Shown piece after piece: positions 34,520-46,910 of a stretch of 64,000 nucleotides of DNA (position 1 is the first letter of the stretch; every line of letters starts with the position of its first letter). Below the pieces are notes generated by a model that was not told the DNA's origin, did no database searches, and worked only from the letters and a program-made list of their open reading frames with translations. A program made the translations under genes and the position numbers. The DNA is taken from assembly GCA_963772825.1 (NCBI GenBank), contig CAVYYX010000021.1, positions 62,001 through 126,000 of the forward strand, in the 5' to 3' direction. The stretch is from Desertimonas sp963772825 (GTDB lineage: Bacteria; Actinomycetota; Acidimicrobiia; Acidimicrobiales; Ilumatobacteraceae).

Positions 34520-36919
34520 GTGACTGCTGTCGCCGAGGTGCCGGTCGCCGATGTGCTGCGCGAAGGCCCGCGCCTGTTCGCCACTCCCAAGGACGAGCCA
34601 CGCGCTCGGCGGGCCAGCGACGTCATCGTCCTGGTAGCGGCGGCCGTGATGTTGGCGTTGATCAGCTTCGCGGCGGTCCCGAGCCCCGGATTCGTCAGCG
34701 CCATCGCCGCCTTTCTCGACGCCCTGCCGGGCTTCCTCGGTACTGGCTGGCAGTTCGCCATCGACCTGCTCGTCCTCGTCACCATCGTGCTCGTCGTTGC
34801 GATGGTCGTCCGCAAACGCTGGTCGATCACCCGCGACATCGTCGTCGCGGTCCTCGTCGCAACGGGGGTGTGGCTGCTCGTCGGTCGGATCGTCGAAGGG
34901 TCGTGGCCGGCGATCTGGGACGCCCTGCGGGCATCGGCGCCACCGCCGTGGTATCCGTCGCCACGCGTTGCCATCTTCGGCGCCGCCGTGCTGACGGTGT
35001 CGCCGCACCTCACCAGACCGGTGCGCCGTCTTGCCACGTGGATCGTGGTCCTCGCTGCGCTCGCCGTCGCCGCCCTCGGCGCCAGCCTGCCGCTCGGCGC
35101 CCTCGCCGGTGGGCTGGTCGCCGTCATCGCCGCGGCGATCACCCACCTCGCCTTTGGTTCGAGCGCGGGGCGTCCCGGTCTCGCCCTCGTCCGGTCGGCG
35201 CTCGCCCAGCTCGGGGTTGCGACGACCTGGCTCGGGCCTGCCGATCGTCAGCAGGCCGGCCTCTTCGTGGTCAATGCCACGAACAGCGAGGGCGAAAGCC
35301 TCGTCGTCAAGGTGTACGGGCGCGACGCCCACGATGCCGCCCTGATGTCGACGCTGTGGCGCACCGTCTGGTACCGCGAAGCAGGATCGCCGCTGCGGTT
35401 CGGACGGCTCCAGCAGGTCGAGCACGAGGCGTTTCTGACGCTGTTTGCCGGACAGGCGGGCGTGCCCACCGACCGGGTCATCACCGCCGGCTCGACGGTC
35501 GAGGACGACGCCTTGCTCGTCCTCCGGCGGCGCGGCACGATCGTTGCGGAGTCGGACGTTGAGCTCGACGACGACGCCATCGTCGCCGAGCTGTGGAAGC
35601 TGCTCGGCACCCTCCACGCGGCCGGAATCGCCCACGGCCAGTTGGACGACCGGCACCTCGTCGTCGTCGCTGGCGACGTCGGGATCATCGATTTCCGCGG
35701 CGCAACGGTCGCCCCTTCCGTCACCCAGCGACGCACGGACGAGGTCCAGGCACTGGTGACCTCGACGTTGATGATCGGTGAGGAGCGGGCGGTGCAGGCG
35801 GCGCTCGCGGCGGTCGGCGCGGACGAACTGACAGCGATGTTGCCGTACGTCCAACGGGCCACGCTCAGTTCCCGGCAGCACGAGGGCGTTCGGCAAGGCG
35901 ATCTCGACCTCGACCACCTGCGGGCTGCTGCGGCGGCGGCGGTCGGGAGCGACGTGCCGGCCCTCGTGCGACTGCAGCGCGTCACCCTCGGCTCGATCCT
36001 GCGCGTGGGCCTCCCGGCGCTGGCCGTGTTCGTTCTGATCACGACGTTCGCCGGCATGGACCTCGGCGAGCTCGTCGATCAAGTGCGCAACGCGACGTGG
36101 TGGTTGATCGTTCTGGCGTTCCTCGTGACCCAGGTCCCGCGCCTCACCCAGGCGGTGTCGACACTCGGTGCCGCACCGGTGCCGCTGCCGCTCGGTCCCG
36201 TCTACGCCCTGCAGCTCGCCGTGTCCTATGTCAACTTGGCGATCCCGACGGCGGCCGCCCGCGTCGCCGTCAACATTCGCTTCTTCCAGCGCCATGGGGT
36301 GCCGCCCGGCTCGGCGGTCGCCGCCGGAGCGATCGACGGGTTCGGCGGGTTTGTCGTGCAGATCGTGCTGCTCGTGTGCCTCGTGTTGTTCTCCCCGGCG
36401 TCACTCGATCTCGACGTCGGCGGGGAGGTCGACAGCGCCAGGCAGATTCTCGTGATCGTCGTGGTCATCGTTGCCGCGGCACTCCTCGTCGTGGCCGCCG
36501 TGGCGAGGATTCGCCGGTTCGTGGCCGGGTGGGTCAAGCGTCTCGGCGTCGAAGCGTGGGGGGCGGTGCGTGGGCTGAACTCGCCGCGGCGGCTGTTCCT
36601 GCTGCTCGGTGGCAACCTGGCCACCGAGCTGATCTTCGCCGTGGCCCTGGCGACGTTCGTCCGGGCCTTCGGGTTCGACATCGGATTCGGCGACGCCATC
36701 CTGATCAACGTCAGCGTCGCCCTGCTCGCCGGCTTGATGCCGGTTCCCGGCGGCGTCGGGGTTACCGAGGGGGGCCTGACGTTCGGGCTCGTGCAGGCGG
36801 GTGTTCCCGAGGAGGTCGCCTTGGCGATCGCCGTGATGTACCGGATGTCGTCGTTCTACCTGCCGCCGATCTGGGGATTCTTCGCCCTTCGCTGGCTGGA
36901 ACGGAACGAGCACCTGTGA
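34520..36919 (+). CDS. Kinase-like domain fused to LPG-synthase/flippase-type membrane domain
   Basis: 799 residues. Residues about 30-220 hold six to seven membrane segments. About 225-460 is a cytosolic kinase-like fold: ESLVVKVYGRDAHDAALMST (VxK Lys), FLTLFAGQAGVPT, then IAHGQLDDRHLVVVAGDVGI and IDFRGATVAPSV. The catalytic loop (HGQLDDRHL, usual HGxLxxxN) and the DFG position (DFR) are altered, so it may bind ligand without phosphorylating. About 490-799 is the MprF-like lipid flippase domain (PTAAARVAVNIRFFQRHGVP, MPVPGGVGVTEGGLTFGLVQ). The stop overlaps the next gene (GTGA). Probably acts on lipid composition or export. Confidence 0.82.
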   Translation: MTAVAEVPVADVLREGPRLFATPKDEPRARRASDVIVLVAAAVMLALISFAAVPSPGFVSAIAAFLDALPGFLGTGWQFAIDLLVLVTIVLVVAMVVRKRWSITRDIVVAVLVATGVWLLVGRIVEGSWPAIWDALRASAPPPWYPSPRVAIFGAAVLTVSPHLTRPVRRLATWIVVLAALAVAALGASLPLGALAGGLVAVIAAAITHLAFGSSAGRPGLALVRSALAQLGVATTWLGPADRQQAGLFVVNATNSEGESLVVKVYGRDAHDAALMSTLWRTVWYREAGSPLRFGRLQQVEHEAFLTLFAGQAGVPTDRVITAGSTVEDDALLVLRRRGTIVAESDVELDDDAIVAELWKLLGTLHAAGIAHGQLDDRHLVVVAGDVGIIDFRGATVAPSVTQRRTDEVQALVTSTLMIGEERAVQAALAAVGADELTAMLPYVQRATLSSRQHEGVRQGDLDLDHLRAAAAAAVGSDVPALVRLQRVTLGSILRVGLPALAVFVLITTFAGMDLGELVDQVRNATWWLIVLAFLVTQVPRLTQAVSTLGAAPVPLPLGPVYALQLAVSYVNLAIPTAAARVAVNIRFFQRHGVPPGSAVAAGAIDGFGGFVVQIVLLVCLVLFSPASLDLDVGGEVDSARQILVIVVVIVAAALLVVAAVARIRRFVAGWVKRLGVEAWGAVRGLNSPRRLFLLLGGNLATELIFAVALATFVRAFGFDIGFGDAILINVSVALLAGLMPVPGGVGVTEGGLTFGLVQAGVPEEVALAIAVMYRMSSFYLPPIWGFFALRWLERNEHL

Positions 36920-37748
36920 GGCTGATCGAACAGGTCGACATCGGCGACTGCGAGGCCGTCGACGACTGGTCACTGGCCCAGGATGTCAACGCCTGGTCAT
37001 CGCTCGGCTACATCGTTGCCGGCCTTGTCGTCATCGTCGCCGTGGCCAGGTGCCGAGTCCCGCGCGTGTTCCTCGCCCTCGCCGCCGCGGTCATCGTCGA
37101 AGGTGTCGGCAGCGTGCTGTACCACGGCGACCCGGGCGACGCCGCTCAATTGCTCCACGACGCCGCCCTCGTCGCCATCCTCGGCTTCATCACCGGCTGG
37201 CACGTCGGCCGGCTGGTCGATCGACGAGCCGACACCGGTGCGTTGGTCGGCCTGCTGATCGGCGCAGTCGCTGGCGCCATCGGGGCATCGGCCACGGCGG
37301 TCGTCACCAACTCGTTCGTCGCCGCGGCGCTGGTCGTGCTCGTCGGGGCCGAGTTGCTCGCCCGCCGTCGCCGGCTCCCGGTCGTCTGGAATGCAGCCAG
37401 CGTCGTGCTCGTCGGTGTTGCCGTGGTGGCCTGGGCCCTCGGGACATCTGACAGCCCGTTGTGCGACGAGGACTCGTGGGCCCAGCCCCACGGGCTCTGG
37501 CACGTGCTGTCGGCGATCGTCGTGGTGGTGTGGGTCGACCGGGCTGCCGCTGCGGCGATGCCCGACAGGCCGCCACGCCTGTGTCGGCGGGCCGCCGACC
37601 GCACGATCGGGCTGTTGGCGGCGGTGATCCTGTTCCGCCTGTTGACCTGGATCCTGATCATCCCGATCGGCCTCGTCGACCAGCGGTTGGAGGGCTCCGG
37701 CAGGAGCCTCTGCCCCCCAAACCCCCCGCCATGGCGCGTGGGACCTAG
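36916..37748 (+). CDS. CREST-superfamily membrane hydrolase-like protein (ceramidase/hemolysin III type), 3' end uncertain
   Basis: About 275 residues with seven predicted membrane helices. The conserved CREST motifs are present: DWSLAQDVNAWSSLGYIVAG, GVGSVLYHGDPGDAAQLLHD (Ser, His, Asp) and AQPHGLWHVLSAIVVVVWVD (HxxxH). Members hydrolyse or bind lipids with a zinc ion. It starts at GTG 36916, overlapping the stop of the flippase gene by 4 bp. As read, this frame has no stop and runs into the SLC13-type gene. Losing one base in the CCCCCC tracts (37713-37727) would move it to TAG 37746; otherwise it is a natural fusion. Confidence 0.65.
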
Positions 37749-37751
37749 GGT
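37746..37751 (+). promoter_or_regulatory. -10-like hexamer TAGGGT, 7 bp before GTG
   Basis: TAGGGT, GCGACCG, GTG 37759. This argues that the SLC13-type gene has its own start rather than being fused to the CREST-type gene. Confidence 0.4.
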
Positions 37752-37758
37752 GCGACCG

Positions 37759-39322
37759 GTGGCCGACAGCACCGTCGTGTTCCTCATCCTTGCCGGCGTC
37801 GTCGTGTTGTTCGTCTCCAACCGGGTGCCGGTCGAGGTCGTCGCCATCGGAACGGCGTTATCGCTGTGGGCTACCGACGTCCTCGATCTGAACCAGGCGC
37901 TCGCCGGGTTCGGTGATCCGACGGTGCTGTTCATCGCCGCACTGTTCGTCGTCAGCGAGGCGCTCGACGCCACGGGTGTAACGGCCTGGGCCGGGCAACA
38001 ACTCGTCGCCCGGGCGGGCGACAGTCGACGGCGCCTGCTCGTGCTGATGATGCTGATGTGCGCCGCGCTGACCGCCTTCATCAGCGTCAACGGGGCGGTC
38101 GCCGCGCTCGTCCCGGTGGTCGTCGTCACGGCGGTCAAACTGCGCACACCGTCGTCGCAGTTGATGATGCCGCTGGCCTTCGCCGCCCACGCCGGATCGA
38201 TGCTGACGCTCACCGGGTCGCCGGTCAACGTGCTCGTCTCGGAGGCGGCCGAGGATGCCGGCGCCGACGCGTTCGGGTACTTCGAGTTCACCCTTGTCGG
38301 CATCCCGCTGCTCGTCGGCACGATCGTCATCGTCGTCTTGTTCGGGAACAGGCTGCTCCCTCACCGCAACGCCCGTTACATGCCGGCCGACTTCAGCGAG
38401 CAGGCCCGCGTGCTGCTCGAGAACTACGACCTCGACCACGATGACGGCGGCCAACTGTTCACTCGGAAGTCGGGCGTGGCCGAGGTCATCGTTCGCCCCC
38501 GCTCGGGGTTGATCGGGGAGACGGCGTTCCCCGGGATGGTCACCGAGAGCGGCGACCTCGTGGTGCTCGCCGTCCATCGCAAGGGGGAGGACCTCGGCCC
38601 CAAGGAGGTCACCCTGGCGGCCGGTGACGTGATGCTGTTGAAGGGCACGTGGGACGCCCTCGCCGTCAACCTCGAGGATCCCGACGTGCTCGTCGTCGAC
38701 GAACCACGGGTGGTCCGGCGCCAGGCGGTACCGCTCGGGCCCGGCGCCAAACGCACGCTCGTCATCGTTGGCTTGATGGTGGTACTGCTCGCCACCGGGG
38801 CGGTTCCTGCGGCGGTCGCCGGGCTGTTGGCCGCCGGGGCGCTGATCCTGACCCGGGTGATGACGCATGGAGTCTGCGTACCGGGGGATCAACTGGACGA
38901 CGATCGTGCTCGTCGCCGGGATGATCCCGCTGTCCGTGGCGATGCAGGTCAGCGGCGCCGCCGACAAGGTCGCCGACGGCCTGCTCGACGTCGTCGGCGG
39001 GCCGTACACGCTGTTGATCGGCCTGTTCGTCGTGATCGCCGTTCTCGGACAGCTGATCAGCAACACGGCCACCGCACTGATCGTCATCCCGGTGGCGATC
39101 GCCGCGGCCGCCGAACTCGACGTCTCCGTGCGGCCGGTGCTGATGTTCGTCACCGTGATCTCGTCGGCGGCCTTGCTCACTCCCGTCGCCACCCCGGCCA
39201 ACCTGATGGTGATGGGCCCCGGGGGATATCGCTTCGGTGACTACGCCAAGCTCGGCCTGCCGCTGCTCGCCTGGTACTTCGTCGTCGGCGTCGGCCTCGT
39301 CCCGGTGTTCTGGAGCTTCTGA
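37759..39322 (+). pseudogene. SLC13/DASS-type anion transporter with RCK_C domain, one frameshift near 38866
   Basis: Two frames encode one protein of about 520 residues. The first (GTG 37759) gives TVVFLILAGVVVLFVSNRVP, AFISVNGAVAALVPVVVV, the TxSPxN motif TLTGSPVNVLVSE and an RCK_C-like domain (VAEVIVRPRSGLIGETAFPG). It continues to ALILTRVMT; then the +1 frame continues ESAYRGINWTTIVLVAGMIP and ends with LISNTATALIVIPVA and LLTPVATPANLMVMGP. One extra C near 38866 explains the break. Substrate could be sulfate, dicarboxylate or arsenite-like. Sequencing error and real inactivation both remain possible. Confidence 0.8.
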
Positions 39323-39325
39323 ACC

Positions 39326-39390
39326 GATGCGAGCGACCGAGCGCCAGCGAGGGAGTGTCCACGAGCGGCCTGAGTGGCCCGGGGAACGCA
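39326..39390 (-). repeat. Family A intergenic repeat (A4), reversed
   Basis: GATGCGAGCGACCGAGCGCC, then GTGGCCCGGGGAACGCA. Reverse complement of the A1-A3 copies. It follows the transporter stop by a few bases. Confidence 0.65.
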
Positions 39391-39483
39391 GTGAGAAGCG
39401 CCGACGAGGCCGTCGCCGCCCGTTCGCCGGTCGGGTGAGCGGGCTGTGGTAGACACCTTGACGCCCGATTCCTGGAGGACTCG

Positions 39484-41001
39484 ATGACGAACGGCCCTGC
39501 TACCGCAACCTTCGACCCCACGCCATCACAGCAACGTGTGAGTGCCGTGCAGATCGGTGTTGCACCGGTCGCCCCGAAGAGCGCCACCGTGGTCGGAGTG
39601 CCCGTCGCCGCCCGCGGCGACGTCGGCGAGACACTGGGCGTCGACCGCAAACAGCTCAAGGCCGCCGGGTTCGACGCTGCGGTCGGCTCAACGGTCGTGG
39701 TTCCAGGCGCCGGCGGTGGCGCAGCCGTGGCGGTCGGCATCGGTGCGTCGGGCAAACTCGATGTCGCCGGTTTGCGCAACGCAGCCGCAGCGTTCGCCCG
39801 CGCCGCATCGTCGCACACCCGGCTGGCGTTCAGCCTCGACGGCGTCGATTCCGTGGCTCCCGAGCAGGCGGCCCAGGCGGTGGTCGAGGGAGTGCTCCTC
39901 GCCCGCTACAGCTACAACCCGCTGCGGCGCCAACCGCGTGGCACCGCGGTGACGAGGCTGACGATCGTCGCCGACGCGAACGACAAGCAGTCGCTCACGG
40001 CCGGTGCAGCTCGTGGCAAGGCGCTGGCCTCCGCCACTCAATTGGCGCGCGATCTCGCCAACACGCCGCACAGCCATCTCAGCGCCAGCCGCTTCGCGGA
40101 GGTGGCCGAGGCGATCGGCGCCGAGCGCGGGTTAGAGGTCGAGGTCTTCGACAAAGACGCCTTGGTCGAGATGGGTTGCGGCGGCATTCTCGGTGTGAAC
40201 CAGGGCAGCGCCGAGCCGCCGCGCTTGATCAAGCTGACGTACCGCCCGGCGTCGGGTGAACCGAGCGGCCGGCTGGCCCTCGTGGGCAAGGGGATCATGT
40301 ACGACTCTGGCGGGATCGCCCTCAAGCCGGGCGACGAGGTCCACGCCCAGATGAAGAACGACATGTCCGGGGCGGCGGCGATCCTGGCGGCGATGTCCGA
40401 GCTCGCCGAGCTCGGGTGCCCTGCCCAGGTCACCGGGTTCCTGTGCTGCACGGACAACATGCCCTCCGGCACCGCCCTCGCCCTCGGCGACGTGATCACG
40501 ATGCGCGGCGGCACCACCGTCGAGGTGATCAACACCGACGCCGAAGGGCGTCTCGTGATGGCCGACGGCCTCGTGTTGTCGACGGAGGAGCCGAACGACG
40601 CGATCGTCGACATCGCCACGCTCACCGGCGCCTGCATGCGTGCCCTCGGTACGCAGGTGGCCGGCGTGATGGGGAACGACGAGGGCCTCGTCGACCAGAT
40701 TCGCGCTGCCGCGGACTCGACCGACGAGCCGGTGTGGCAGCTACCCCTCGACAAGCGCTACCGCAAGGAGCTCGATTCAACGGTTGCCGACCTGAGGAAT
40801 CTCGGCGGCGCCAACGCCGGGGCGATCACCGCCGCCCTGTTCCTCGCCGAGTTCGTCGGAGACGTGCCATGGGCGCACATCGACATCGCCGGAACCGCCC
40901 AGTCGACAGGAGAAGCAGGCTGGCAGACCGCCGGGTGCACGGGCTTCGGCGCCAGGCTGCTCGCCGAGTTGGCGGTCCACTTCTCGGCGCCGACGCCGTG
41001 A
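39484..41001 (+). CDS. pepA: Leucyl aminopeptidase (M17)
   Basis: Cytosolic metallo-exopeptidase that removes N-terminal residues from peptides. 505 residues: a variable N-terminal domain (1-180) and the conserved C-terminal catalytic domain with LVGKGIMYDSGGIALKPGDE, MKNDMSGAAAILAAMSELAE and the signature NTDAEGRLVMADGLV. Asp and Glu metal ligands are intact, and MGNDEGLVDQIRAAADSTDE follows. Shine-Dalgarno GGAGGA lies four bases before ATG 39484. Monocistronic or with the AbgT transporter 43 bp downstream. Confidence 0.95.
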   Translation: MTNGPATATFDPTPSQQRVSAVQIGVAPVAPKSATVVGVPVAARGDVGETLGVDRKQLKAAGFDAAVGSTVVVPGAGGGAAVAVGIGASGKLDVAGLRNAAAAFARAASSHTRLAFSLDGVDSVAPEQAAQAVVEGVLLARYSYNPLRRQPRGTAVTRLTIVADANDKQSLTAGAARGKALASATQLARDLANTPHSHLSASRFAEVAEAIGAERGLEVEVFDKDALVEMGCGGILGVNQGSAEPPRLIKLTYRPASGEPSGRLALVGKGIMYDSGGIALKPGDEVHAQMKNDMSGAAAILAAMSELAELGCPAQVTGFLCCTDNMPSGTALALGDVITMRGGTTVEVINTDAEGRLVMADGLVLSTEEPNDAIVDIATLTGACMRALGTQVAGVMGNDEGLVDQIRAAADSTDEPVWQLPLDKRYRKELDSTVADLRNLGGANAGAITAALFLAEFVGDVPWAHIDIAGTAQSTGEAGWQTAGCTGFGARLLAELAVHFSAPTP

Positions 41002-41044
41002 CAAGCTGAGAATCCGTCGGCACTGACCTAGCGAGGGGAACCTG

Positions 41045-42718
41045 ATGTCGGACACGGTTGACGACGGCGGAGGGACGGTGACGGTCGAGGGGGCGCCGGT
41101 CAAGCGTGGCGGCATGCAGCGCGTTCTCGACGGCATCGAGAAGGTCGGCAACAAGGTGCCTCACCCGGCGATCATCTTCGTCGGCCTGTGCGTGCTGGTC
41201 ATCGTGTTGTCGGCGATCCTCGCCGCCTTCGACGTCAGCGTCACCTACGACGTTGCCGTCCAGCCGCCCCTGGTGGCCGAGCAGGAGTACGTCGGCGGCT
41301 CCGTGGTGCCCGAGCCCGTGATCGCGCCGGAGCAGTACCTCGACGACGAGATGGAGATCGTCCAGGAGACGACGGAGATCGAGAGCCTGCTCAGCGCCGA
41401 CGGTGTCCGCTTCCTGTTCTCGTCGTTCGTCAACAACTTCGCCAGCTTCAGCGTCGTCGCCGTCGTCTTCGTGGCGATGATCGGTGTCGGCGTCGCCGAG
41501 GAGGCGGGGATGATGGCGGCGCTGATCCGCAAGCTCGTCAAGGCCGCTCCACCGGCGACGCTGGCCTTCATCATCGTGTTCGTCGGTGGCCTCTCGAGCA
41601 TCGCCACCGACGCCGGCTACCTCATCCTCGTTCCGCTCGGGGCGGCGGCGTTCTACAGCATCGGTCGCCACCCGCTGGCCGGGCTGGTCGCGGCCTATGC
41701 CGGCGTGAGCGCGGCGTTCGCCGTCAACATCTTGATCACCCCGCTCGACAGCCTGCTCACCGAGGTCACCAACGAGGCGATCGCCCTCGCCGACCCGAAC
41801 AAGTCGATCGACCTCACCGCCAACCTGTGGTTCAACATCGCCTCGACGTTCTTCTGCGCCCTGGTCATCACGTTCATCGTGCAACGGATCACCGAGCCGG
41901 CGCTCGGCAAGTACGCCCCGGACGCCGACATCGAGCTTCCGGAGGAGGAGGTGCCCGAGGGCGAGGGCCGCGGCCTGCGGTTCGCCACCTACGGTCTGCT
42001 CGCTGCGCTGGTGGGCCTCGTGTTGTTGACGGCGCCGTCGGGTGCCCCGCTGCGCAACCCGGAGACCGGCTCGATCTTCAACAACTCGCCGCTGATGGAG
42101 AGCCTGATCTTCATCATCACGATGCTGTTCCTGATCATGGGCATCTGTTTCGGAATCGGGGCGAAGACGATTTCCAGCAGCACTGACGTGATCACTGCGA
42201 TCACCAAGACGTTCGCCGGACTCGCCGGGCTGATCTTCATGCTGCTGCTGATCAGCCAGTTCATCGCCTACTTCAATTTCAGCAACATCCCGACCGTCGT
42301 CGCCGTGAACATGGCCGACTGGCTGGAAGGCGCCGACATCGGTGCGTTGTGGCTGCTGATCGGGTTCATCCTCGTGATCCTGATCCTCGACCTGATCATG
42401 CCGGGAGCACTGCCGAAATGGGCGATCTTCGCCCCGATCTTCGTACCCCTGTTCCTGCGCCTCGATGTGGCTCCGCAGACCGTCCTTGCTGCCTACCGCG
42501 TCGGCGACGGGCCGGTCAACGTGATCACGCCACTGATGGTGTACCTGCCGTTCATCGTGCTCGTCGCCCAGCGCTACCGCAAGGACGCGGGGCTCGGCAC
42601 GATCATCTCGCTGATGCTCCCGTACACCGTCATCGTGCTCGTCGCCTGGCTGGCCTTCTTCGTCGCTTGGTACCTCCTCGGCATCCCGATGGGCCCCGGC
42701 TACCCGACAAAGCTGTAA
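41045..42718 (+). CDS. AbgT-family transporter
   Basis: 557 residues with about 12 membrane segments. GGMQRVLDGIEKVGNKVPHP matches the N-terminus of the AbgT family, which exports p-aminobenzoyl-glutamate or sulfonamide-type compounds. Typical features: VVAVVFVAMIGVGVAEEAGM, IATDAGYLILVPLGAAAFYS and PLDSLLTEVTN. A Shine-Dalgarno GAGGGG precedes ATG 41045. It follows pepA, which could recycle peptide products of the same substrate class; that link is inference. AbgT proteins are known from Na+- or H+-driven families. Confidence 0.88.
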   Translation: MSDTVDDGGGTVTVEGAPVKRGGMQRVLDGIEKVGNKVPHPAIIFVGLCVLVIVLSAILAAFDVSVTYDVAVQPPLVAEQEYVGGSVVPEPVIAPEQYLDDEMEIVQETTEIESLLSADGVRFLFSSFVNNFASFSVVAVVFVAMIGVGVAEEAGMMAALIRKLVKAAPPATLAFIIVFVGGLSSIATDAGYLILVPLGAAAFYSIGRHPLAGLVAAYAGVSAAFAVNILITPLDSLLTEVTNEAIALADPNKSIDLTANLWFNIASTFFCALVITFIVQRITEPALGKYAPDADIELPEEEVPEGEGRGLRFATYGLLAALVGLVLLTAPSGAPLRNPETGSIFNNSPLMESLIFIITMLFLIMGICFGIGAKTISSSTDVITAITKTFAGLAGLIFMLLLISQFIAYFNFSNIPTVVAVNMADWLEGADIGALWLLIGFILVILILDLIMPGALPKWAIFAPIFVPLFLRLDVAPQTVLAAYRVGDGPVNVITPLMVYLPFIVLVAQRYRKDAGLGTIISLMLPYTVIVLVAWLAFFVAWYLLGIPMGPGYPTKL

Positions 42719-42728
42719 GAGCGGCGCT

Positions 42729-42773
42729 CTGTGTAAGCGTGTAAGTCCGCTGAGGGCACACACGCTTACACAG
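42729..42773. promoter_or_regulatory. Perfect 14-bp inverted repeat before secA
   Basis: Arms CTGTGTAAGCGTGT (42729-42742) and ACACGCTTACACAG (42760-42773), separated by 17 bp. It lies between the abgT stop and secA. It could end abgT transcription or bind a regulator; there is no T-run, so a Rho-independent terminator is not certain. Confidence 0.6.
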
Positions 42774-42828
42774 ACCATCGGAAGGCGCCGGACCCGGCCT
42801 GGGAGGCGCCGGTAGGCTTGCTCCCCGC

Positions 42829-45747
<2,919 letters not shown>

Positions 45748-45754
45748 CTCCCCG

Positions 45755-46855
45755 ATGAGGGACTTCACGGACGACCTCCGGGAGCAGCGGCGGCGGCTCG
45801 ACGAGGCGGCCGGGTACCTCGACATCGACCACGCCCGCGAGCGCATGGCTGAGGTCGAGGCGGAGATGTCGCGCCCTGACCTGTGGGACGACGCCGACTA
45901 CGCCAAGGCGTTGAACGCCGAGTACGCCAACCTCCGCGACGACGTCGCCACCCACGACGGCCTCGAACAGGCGCTGTCGGACGCCGAGGTGCTCCACGAG
46001 CTCGCCCGCGAGGAGGGCGACGAGTCCCAGGAAGCCGACATCGAGGGGGCGATTGTCGACGTCAGCCGCCGTCTCGATCAGCTCGACCTACGCAGCCTGT
46101 TCACCGGTCCGCACGACGAGTCCGACGCGATCGTCCAGATCAACGCGAAGGACGGCGGCGTCGACGCCCAGGACTGGAGCGAGATGCTGTTGCGGATGTA
46201 CGAGCGGTGGTCCGATCGGCGCGGCTTCACGATCACCGTCAACGGGATCTCCGAAGGCACCGAGGCGGGGATCCTCTCGGCCGAGGCGACGATCTCGGGA
46301 CGCTACGCCTACGGGTTGCTCGTCGGTGAGCGAGGCACCCACCGTCTCGTGCGGATCAGCCCGTTCGACAACCAGGGGCGTCGCCAGACGAGCTTCGCCG
46401 CCGTCCAGGTGTGGCCGGTGATGGACGCGCCCGATGTCGAGCTCAACGAGGCCGACGTCAAGATGGAGGTGTTCCGTGCCTCCGGAGCCGGCGGCCAGCA
46501 CGTCAACAAGACGTCCTCGGCGGTGCGCCTGATCCACGAGCCGACCGGCCTCGTGTCCAGCTCGCAGGAAGAGCGCAGCCAGCTGCAGAACCGGGAGCGG
46601 GCGATGTCGCGGCTCAAGGCGATGCTTGCCGCCAAGGTCGAGGAGGAGCACGCCGCCGAGCTCGACGCAATCGGCGGCAAGCAGGCCCAGGTGGGGTGGG
46701 GGAGCCAGATCCGCAGCTACGTGTTGCAGCCCTATCAGATGGTCAAGGACCTGCGCACCGATGTCGAGTCGGGCAACGTCGCGGCGGTGCTCGACGGCGA
46801 CCTCGATGGGTTCATGGAGGGCTACCTGCGCTGGCGACGGCGCACGGCGAGCTGA
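45755..46855 (+). CDS. prfB: Peptide chain release factor 2
   Basis: Recognises UGA and UAA stops and triggers peptidyl-tRNA hydrolysis. 366 residues. The tripeptide anticodon motif SPF (VRISPFDNQGRRQTSF) and the GGQ motif (FRASGAGGQHVNKTSSAVRL) are both intact. Unlike E. coli, there is no programmed +1 frameshift; the frame is unbroken from ATG 45755, so autoregulation of that type is absent. It follows secA by 7 bp and precedes ftsE, a common actinobacterial order. Confidence 0.96.
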   Translation: MRDFTDDLREQRRRLDEAAGYLDIDHARERMAEVEAEMSRPDLWDDADYAKALNAEYANLRDDVATHDGLEQALSDAEVLHELAREEGDESQEADIEGAIVDVSRRLDQLDLRSLFTGPHDESDAIVQINAKDGGVDAQDWSEMLLRMYERWSDRRGFTITVNGISEGTEAGILSAEATISGRYAYGLLVGERGTHRLVRISPFDNQGRRQTSFAAVQVWPVMDAPDVELNEADVKMEVFRASGAGGQHVNKTSSAVRLIHEPTGLVSSSQEERSQLQNRERAMSRLKAMLAAKVEEEHAAELDAIGGKQAQVGWGSQIRSYVLQPYQMVKDLRTDVESGNVAAVLDGDLDGFMEGYLRWRRRTAS

Positions 46856-46910
46856 ACGACTGCCGGCCCGCCGGTATGCTGCCCGTCGCTCACTTGTAAC
46901 GAAACCGACA

